This document shows, piece after piece, positions 18,998-24,452 of a stretch of DNA of 24,452 nucleotides. A model generated the notes under the pieces. That model was not told the origin of the DNA. It searched no databases and saw only the letters and a program-made list of their open reading frames with translations. Source of the DNA: Chara braunii (Eukaryota; Streptophyta; Charophyceae; Charales; Characeae); NCBI GenBank assembly GCA_003427395.1, contig BFEA01000006.1, forward strand, positions 6,528,531-6,552,982, written 5' to 3'. How positions within the stretch are numbered: position 1 is the first letter of the stretch; every line of letters begins with the position of its first letter. A program made the translations under genes and the position numbers.

Positions 18998-19194
18998 CAG
19001 GTACGTCACTCTCTCTTCACCCTCACTCTCCCTTGTTATCCCACACAGCGCCCTTCACCTTCCGAAGAACCACCTTGGCCCTCACCTCCTCCAGCGCCCT
19101 CATGCAGCCCGGCTATGGCCGCCAGCGCCCTGTGCCCAGGCTGCGCCCTACCGCTTAGCACCAGCCTGCCTGCTCTCAGCCTAGCGCAGCGCAA

Positions 19195-19385
19195 CACCTC
19201 ACAATGCTTCAGCGTGCCGGCATTGCTCGCAATGGCGAAGATCCCTGCCCACTCGCCTGTTCTGCCTATATGCCAGTGTTGCGTGTGGGNCACCTCACAA
19301 TGCTTCAGCGTGCCGGCATTGCTCGCAATGGCGAAGATCCCTGCCCACTCGCCTGTTCTGCCTATATGCCAGTGTTGCGTGTGGG
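19195..19385. repeat. 95-bp exact duplication split by one N (likely assembly artefact)
   Basis: 19195-19289 and 19291-19385 are identical by eye, with N at 19290. The start (cacctcac) coincides with the right edge of the gap in the other LTR. Confidence 0.85.
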
Positions 19386-19844
19386 TGGTCTGCCTTGAGC
19401 CTGCGCCTGGGCCCCAGTACCTGTACCCAGGCCCAATGCAGATGGGGCCCAGATAATACAGTTGCGCCCCTTATGCTAGGGCCATTGTCCAGATTCAGGC
19501 CCTGTACCGGTTTCCCATTGGTTTCCTCGGCCTTGACGACGAAATACTGCTTTTCTGAGGCCAGGGACCAATGTGTGATGTGTCGGCCTCCCAGACTGTC
19601 GCCCAGGGCTCGACCAACGGAGGCCCTGGGCTCAACTGCCTTTGCAGGAGTCTGAGGCTCAGGATGCACTCCAACCAACTGGCGTGCGGCAACTGTCTGA
19701 TACCCACTTTGTGAAATGCTGAATGAAGGTCTCTCGTGGATATTCTGGCCCGCCTTCACTTAGGGCGGGCACGAGGCTTGCTGGGGGCCTATGCCCAGAA
19801 CATATGCATGTCGGCAAGGCCCCGTTGAGGGCTCAATCCTCACA

Positions 19845-19848
19845 CCTA
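19845..19848. repeat. Target-site duplication of element A, right (CCTA)
   Basis: CCTA immediately after the right LTR, matching 10620-10623. Confidence 0.7.
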
Positions 19849-20879
19849 CAAGAGTCAAGTTCAACTGGATCTTCTGTCCCTGCCGATTCTTCCAAGTCCG
19901 TCCTCGTGGCTGTGATTTTGCGTAATGGTAGATAGGAACAGTGGAAATCACGTTACCTTTTGCACTGCGACAGAACAGCTTTGCCTCACACACTTCGCAT
20001 TATAGGTTGATCACAAACAACATTGATAATTAAAATGGACCAAAAAAAAACAAAAAAAAAGGATGTCGTTGAATTTTTTTTTTAAAAACTAAAAGATAAA
20101 TAGGGTGCTGAACAGGGCTGGTCCGTGGTACGACCGGGGGGCCCTCCCTGGACCAGGAGCCTGCCGGTCGGACCAGGCGGTCGACCAGCCTGGCAGACCT
20201 CCGGTCGAACCAAGCACATCACACTGGGGGGAGGGTACCAGGGAGTCACGGGCAACCTCTTGGTTGCCCAGCCCCGGGAGGCCGCTGCCTCCTTAAGAAA
20301 GGAAAAAAAAAAAATGAGGCCTTCTGGACCCCACTTCTTGAAAAGAACAGTGCCGCATATTTCTTTCAAGATGCGGAACAGGCCCCGATTTTTGAATTTG
20401 GCATTGTGCAGTCCGATGGACCACGGACCAGATGTTATTAACAGGTCCTGCTACCTGTCCACCCTGAGCCAGGCGGACAAAAACAATATGCATTGGTAGT
20501 GGCTTGCTGAGATTATATGCTTCTCTGACATCCTTACGCTCTGGGGAAAAGTCTTCGTGTTTGGGTTTCAGCTCGTGAGTAGCAATGCTGTCCAAGGTGC
20601 AAGCCCAAGAATGGAGATCGCTCCACTACAGACTGCCAGGCAAGATACTTTCGGACTGATGACCCACGTGCAAGAAAGATGAGCAATAGCGGACTTCAGC
20701 AATGAAACAGCATCATGCACATGAGACCAGATAGTCGTGACCTCGAACCAAAAGAAGAATTGCATCACAAGTTTCACCAAATAAGAGCACACCAAAAGCT
20801 CATAATTGACAATGCTGGAATAGTCTCATCATCATCAATGAAGAACCAATGTTGATATCCTATCTGGCACTCAACGCCC
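19849..20879. other. Unassigned sequence with GC-rich patch
   Basis: On the minus strand about 19999-19849 is an open frame bounded by TAA at 20002 (contains KGNVISTVPIYHYAKSQPRG). It is interrupted by element A and would have ended about 5 codons beyond the target site; the family is not recognised. 20040-20100 is A/T-rich. 20105-20290 is GC-rich with repeated CCGGTCG and GGACCAGG words. 20300-20880 shows nothing clear, though its right part probably belongs to element C's LTR. Confidence 0.45.
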
Positions 20880-21613
20880 AGACTACGAATGGCAGATCCT
20901 ATCTAGCCTAGACTACAATGCCACTGATGACGTCAATAGCTTCCCAAGTACGAGCAGACCTCGGTCAATGCCGCACGCGTCAAGCACCAGGTATGTCTCT
21001 CATATCACTCAACCTCGTTCCCCAACTCACAGATGCCACTTGCACCCAAGGACCACCATGCGCCACATCCAGCATTCAGCAGCGCAGCTCGGCTATGGCT
21101 GCCTGCTCCTTCCAGCTCGCCCGTGAGTGCGTGAGCGCGTGAGCCTGGCAGAAGATAGCGCAGCAGCGCTTCCGCACAAAGCAGCCAGTGCCCGAATGTC
21201 CAATGCGTAGGCAGGGCCTTCCCTATATCGAAGTGGCCTGCGGCTGCAAGCTGTGCTCGGTAGTACCGGGCCCCGGTCCAGCAGCTTCCGGTAGGCCCCA
21301 GGGAGGCTGAGCCTCAGTCCGAAGTCAACAGGCCCAGGGCCTGTGGTGGTTACCAGCACCCAACTGCCCTCAGCCTTTGTTCGGTCCACTTTGTGTATCC
21401 GGCCCAGGGCCTGCCTCAGTTACATGCAATGCAAGGCAGCCTGGGCCTGGGCGCTTCCAACCAACTGGCGCTGCGCAACTGCCTGAAATTTCCCCAGTTG
21501 CGTAGTGACCCCAAAAATGGCCTGAGGGCCTCGGTCGTACCTGCGTTCACTTAGGGCGGCCGACTGAGTGAAAAATAGGCCCTGTAAAGCAAATCGAGGG
21601 CCTGTGCCTCGCA
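20880..21613 (-). repeat. Element C 3' LTR (outer end not resolved)
   Basis: The inner edge is clear: on the minus strand a polypurine tract is followed by TGCGAGGCACAGG at 21613. The LTR is a distant relative of element A's, sharing CGCCCTAAGTGAA, GCCAGTTGGTTGGA, CTATGG-YGCC and TGATGACGTCAA (20925-20936) in the same order. There is no second LTR in the window, so the left limit cannot be fixed and may be several hundred bases further left. Confidence 0.7.
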
Positions 21614-21626
21614 TTCCCTCCTCCAT
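21614..21626 (-). promoter_or_regulatory. Polypurine tract of element C
   Basis: Minus strand atggaggagggaa directly precedes the LTR start TGCGAGG, the same arrangement as in element A. Confidence 0.75.
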
Positions 21627-21664
21627 ACTTCGATAGTCCTTTGAGAAGTTCAGTCTTCAATGTT

Positions 21665-23205
21665 CTAGCGCTTTCCCTTCTGCAGAGACTTTTCATACTG
21701 GGTGACAACCTGAGGAGCTGTCTGCATCAGTTCCTCCCTGGTGAACCATCGATCCTCCTTTGGACCCGTGTGATGTCTGAACCGAACTCTGTACTGCAGC
21801 TTCGGTTTCAGAGGACGTCCTCTGCCTGTCGGTCTTGGAACTGGCATCTCCCTGTGATCAACGATGTCATCGATGTCAACCTCTCCATCCATGGTTGGGG
21901 CCAGCATAGAGCGACGAGAGGGAAACTGATCAGTTCTCTGAGCGTGCAAGCTTTGAGGCGTGAAATACAGGATATGTGAGTAGGTGACCAGGGATGCGAA
22001 CAACATAAGAAGGACCATCCGGTTCATCCCCAACGACATCTAGAATCTCCCATGGTCCAAAGTACTGTGGCATGAGCTTACGGGAAATCCAGTGCTCCTG
22101 TCCCAGTTCTGAGGACTTGACCCAGACTCGATCCCCTACCTGAAATGTGGACGGGCGGTGGTGTTTGTTCTCAGACTCTATCATTGTCGCCTGTGCTTTC
22201 TGCATTGCTCCACTGCCTGCTGCATCGTTTGTTCATATCAATAAGCAAATTCTAGTGTACCCGGTGCAGCAGTTTGCTGGTTCTCGGGTAATTGAAAGTC
22301 TAGGGGCAGTCTAGGCTTGAAAGTTAGTAGCAGGCTGTTAGGGCTCACCCCTGTGGCGCTGTGCACAGCGTTGTTGTACAAACTGGCGATGAGAGCAAGC
22401 TTCTCATCCCAGTCCACTTGGTTGGGCTTGATGTAATGCCGCAGCAGGTGTTGTACAGCGTGATTCAGCTGCTCTGCTCGGCCGTTGGCCTCTGGGTGGT
22501 TCCCATAGGTCATCTGCAGCTATGTCCCCTGTTCTGCAGCTGCAGCCTTCCACAACTCGCTAGTGAATCTGACATCCCGGTCACTCACGATAGACTTTGG
22601 CAATCCAAAATCTCTGACCCAGTTCTCCTTGAACAGTCTAATGACGTACTCAATCTTTGCTGTTTCCGGCATTGCAACTAACCTAGCATACTTACTAAAC
22701 CTATCCACAATGACAAACATGTGTCTCATTCCACTCTTGCTGGTGACCAGTGTGTCCATGAAGTCCATGGACAGGCTCTCACCAGACCTTTCCGGTATCG
22801 GAAGGGGCTTGAGGAGCCCAAGAGGGGCCTGTGTACGGGGCTTGTCTCTTTGGCAGACCTGACAAGTCTCCACGTACAACTTGGCATCTCTCATCATCGT
22901 GGGCCACCAGAACCGCTGCAGCAGATTGGCTGCAGTCTTCTTGGAGCCAAAATGTCCGGTGGCATCATGACACTCACCTAAAAATAAACTACGCAAAGAC
23001 TCCCTATTGGGAACACACAAACGTTTATTCCCGGCCTTCTCAAGGAACGACAAACCGTTGACCAACTCAAACTCGGCAGAAGTAATTTTGTCCTTCGCCT
23101 CGAGTCTGCGAGTGATCTCGAACATAAATTGATCCTCGCGGTAGGCTTCCACCAGAGAGTGAGTAACATCGTCTGCAAACCCAAACTCAGTGATCAGCGC
23201 ACCAG
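21665..23205 (-). pseudogene. Element C: integrase and chromodomain remnant
   Basis: A close relative of element A's pol 3' part. It begins abruptly at about 23205 (GALITEFGF, matching GALASEFGV in A) and so lacks gag, protease, RT and RNase H. It carries the HHCC zinc region (LGECHDATGHFG, CQVCQRDK) and the core Asp in SMDFMDTL, Asp in SIVSDRDVRF and Glu in GRAEQLN. The C-terminal block LMPQYFGPWEILDVVGDE follows, then the chromodomain (DIDDIVDHRE, LQYRVRFRHHTGPKEDRWF). A TAG at 22522-22520, a TGA near 22236, and frame changes near 22210 and 21955 interrupt it. Catalytic residues are intact but the gene is dead by truncation. Confidence 0.88.
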
Positions 23206-23898
23206 TGTCGAGCGCGGTCCCTGCTGGGGGGACCTTTCCGGCCGCATCACGCAGGATTGGCAGAATTCGCATGTCGCTTCACGAAAAGGGAAGCGGCGGA
23301 GCCGCTCCGACCGATTGCGCCAACTATACCTCCATCGAGTCCCTACGACAGGACAGGGTCTCGCGAGGTACAACTTACCTCCACCCGCGGGAGATGTCAC
23401 CATCCCTTGGGTGGGCGTATCCCCGCCGAGCTACTGAACCACATGCGAAAGCTTTTACTTGCAATCGTGAAGGTGGCCCAGCCGAGGGCGTTTCTCGTAT
23501 GTTGTAGCATAGGGGGTACGCGTGTTCCACGCCTAGCTCAGACCCGTACGCAGATCGTCACGATGGGGCGCTGATCTCCCACGTGCGATTCAGCGTGGGT
23601 CGACTAGGACATCCTAACTCAACCACGCGATATATGACAAAACAAAAATAACTCAGACAAACAAATAAGCCTAGTCCCTTTTTCATTCATCCTGACCCAT
23701 AACTCATAAAAGTCTTTGTGTCTAAGCGAGACCCACACGAAGTTGCATAAAATGAATGCAACCGTCAAGGGAATCATAACGCTCAGTCATGTGTACTCAC
23801 TTGATCTGCTATTATGGCGACGCTTCATGCGTTACAAAAATCCACGCACCCTCTCATGGGTTTCGGGGTTGCGTTTGACACTCAGGTGTCGAAAGCAA

Positions 23899-23930
23899 AA
23901 TATCGTGAAAGGTTCTTCCTTCACGATATT
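23899..23930. other. Long hairpin, 13-bp stem
   Basis: aatatcgtgaaagg (23899-23912, one extra A) pairs with ccttcacgatatt (23918-23930) around a 5-nt loop. No poly-T follows on either strand and no gene abuts. Its role is unknown. Confidence 0.8.
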
Positions 23931-24073
23931 GCACAGCTGAAGGATGAGTCGTGCGGCCCTTGCGGCACCCCTGTCTTTTAGGCAGTGGGTGACGATAAGC
24001 TAGAGGCGTAAGCCCGACTCAAGGGGGAAACCCTTTTGTGCTGGACCAGAGTCTGGGATGTCCTGGGCAAGGA

Positions 24074-24087
24074 CCTGGAATTCCAGG
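24074..24087. repeat. 14-bp perfect palindrome
   Basis: cctggaattccagg, set within a longer imperfect inverted repeat (tcctgggcaaggacctgg / ccaggctcaggacca). Confidence 0.7.
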
Positions 24088-24452
24088 CTCAGGACCAACG
24101 TCCGACTAGTAATTTAAAAAGCAAAACCCCTTTGAGATGGGATTCGCTCGTCCCTCCCCCGAGGAAAAAAAATAAGAGCAGTCATGGGTTGGCGAGCAAT
24201 TCGCCATACCTAAACCAGGTCTTGGTCCGAACAAAGGTCTAGCGCTAAACCTTGCGCTCGGCTTCTCCTGCCTGCTCGCTAGAAGCGTGCGGCAAGAGCA
24301 AAATAAGGAAAAGGAAAAGGCGAGTCTCGGGGGAAATCAGGGAGAGCCATTCTCACAGCCATAGCCACGGTTGTCACGCGGGGATCCCCGGGGCCCAAGC
24401 CGGGGTAGGGGTTTCACCCCCGGACCCCCGCCCCCGCACCCCGCACCCCCGC

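Larger units (their letters stand above)
18591..19844 (-). repeat. Element A 5' LTR (right copy)
   Basis: Plus-strand start TGCAAGGAAC, end ATCCTCACA. The 1254 bases include two probable assembly duplications (84 and 95 bp plus two Ns), so about 1073 bp is real. It should carry the element's promoter. A TATA-like ggcatata on the minus strand near 19366 (and its duplicate at 19271) is a possible core promoter, with low confidence. Confidence 0.92.
10620..19848 (-). mobile_element. Element A: complete chromovirus-type Ty3/gypsy LTR retrotransposon
   Basis: Read on the minus strand the order is: 5' LTR (19844-18591), initiator-Met-tRNA primer site, ~1.26-kb leader, gag (17302-15452), -1 frameshift signal, protease-RT-RNase H (to 13206), integrase and chromodomain (to 11787), polypurine tract (11762-11750), 3' LTR (11749-10624), bounded by CCTA repeats. 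PR-RT-RH-IN order places it in Metaviridae. The broken integrase and lost catalytic aspartates show that this copy is not autonomous. Nearly 3% LTR divergence means it is not a very recent insertion. Confidence 0.92.
23206..24452. other. Unassigned sequence beyond element C
   Basis: No gene or known repeat is recognised. Hairpins are frequent (agcggc/gccgct at 23292-23306, cccacg/cgtggg at 23578-23599, and the long one at 23899-23930). The window ends in a C-rich run of CCCCGC and CACCCCG words from about 24413. Base composition differs from the retroelements, which may mean a different kind of insert. Confidence 0.45.

Noticed and set aside
18829-19385. Biological tandem repeats in the element A LTR
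   Set aside because: Each pair is split by a single N and matches the gap edges in the other LTR, so assembly overlap is more likely.
23936-23950. Hammerhead-ribozyme-like ctgaaggatgagtc
   Set aside because: The conserved CTGATGAG core is interrupted and no matching GAAA with flanking stems was found.
23206-24452. Organelle-derived insertion (also considered for 1785-3540)
   Set aside because: The style suggested it, but no rRNA, tRNA or organellar protein segment could be recognised.

Overview
This is a eukaryotic, repeat-dominated window with no intact host gene that I can recognise. About half of it is LTR retrotransposon of the Ty3/gypsy (Metaviridae) type, all read from the minus strand. 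Three elements are visible. Element A is complete (10624-19844): two LTRs, a 4-bp target-site duplication, a tRNA primer site, gag, pol and a C-terminal chromodomain, so it is a chromovirus-type element. Element B (about 6732-10280) is an older, badly decayed gag-pol of a different lineage, without recognised LTRs. Element C (about 20880-23205) is a relative of A reduced to integrase, chromodomain, polypurine tract and its 3' LTR. The primer site (minus strand, TGGTATCGGAGCTGGTTCGA) is the initiator-Met-tRNA type common in green plants and streptophyte algae. Together with the large repeat content and AG microsatellites this suggests a green-lineage nuclear genome; a charophyte such as Chara is my guess, not something the sequence proves.

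Layout. 1-5976 is mostly unassigned sequence. It holds a fragment resembling the LTRs of A and C (827-1110), a diverged tandem repeat (1365-1660), hairpins (1785-1856), an exact 62-bp tandem duplication (2946-3069), one weak 100-codon ORF (3579-3881) and a long (GA)n tract bordered by Ns. 5977-6731 is a 755-bp non-coding element with 39-bp perfect terminal inverted repeats, flanked by TA, and built from repeated copies of an 18-bp palindrome. Its right end abuts element B's broken integrase. 10281-10623 is AT-rich and leads to element A. 19849-20880 is unassigned and includes a GC-rich patch. 23206-24452 is unassigned, with hairpins and no recognisable gene.

In element A the gag (616 codons) and protease-RT-RNase H (749 codons) frames are long and open. 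They overlap in a -1 relation at a correctly phased slippery heptamer G GGA AAC, with a predicted hairpin 10 nt downstream. Yet catalytic aspartates are replaced in protease, reverse transcriptase and RNase H, and three nonsense codons plus two frame changes break the integrase part. This copy is therefore dead for autonomous movement, although its gag frame is intact. The LTRs differ at about 3% of comparable positions by hand count, many as transitions.

The assembly is imperfect. The left LTR of A has a 257-N gap. At the same two positions the right LTR carries exact 84-bp and 95-bp duplications, each split by one N, so these are best read as unmerged contig ends.
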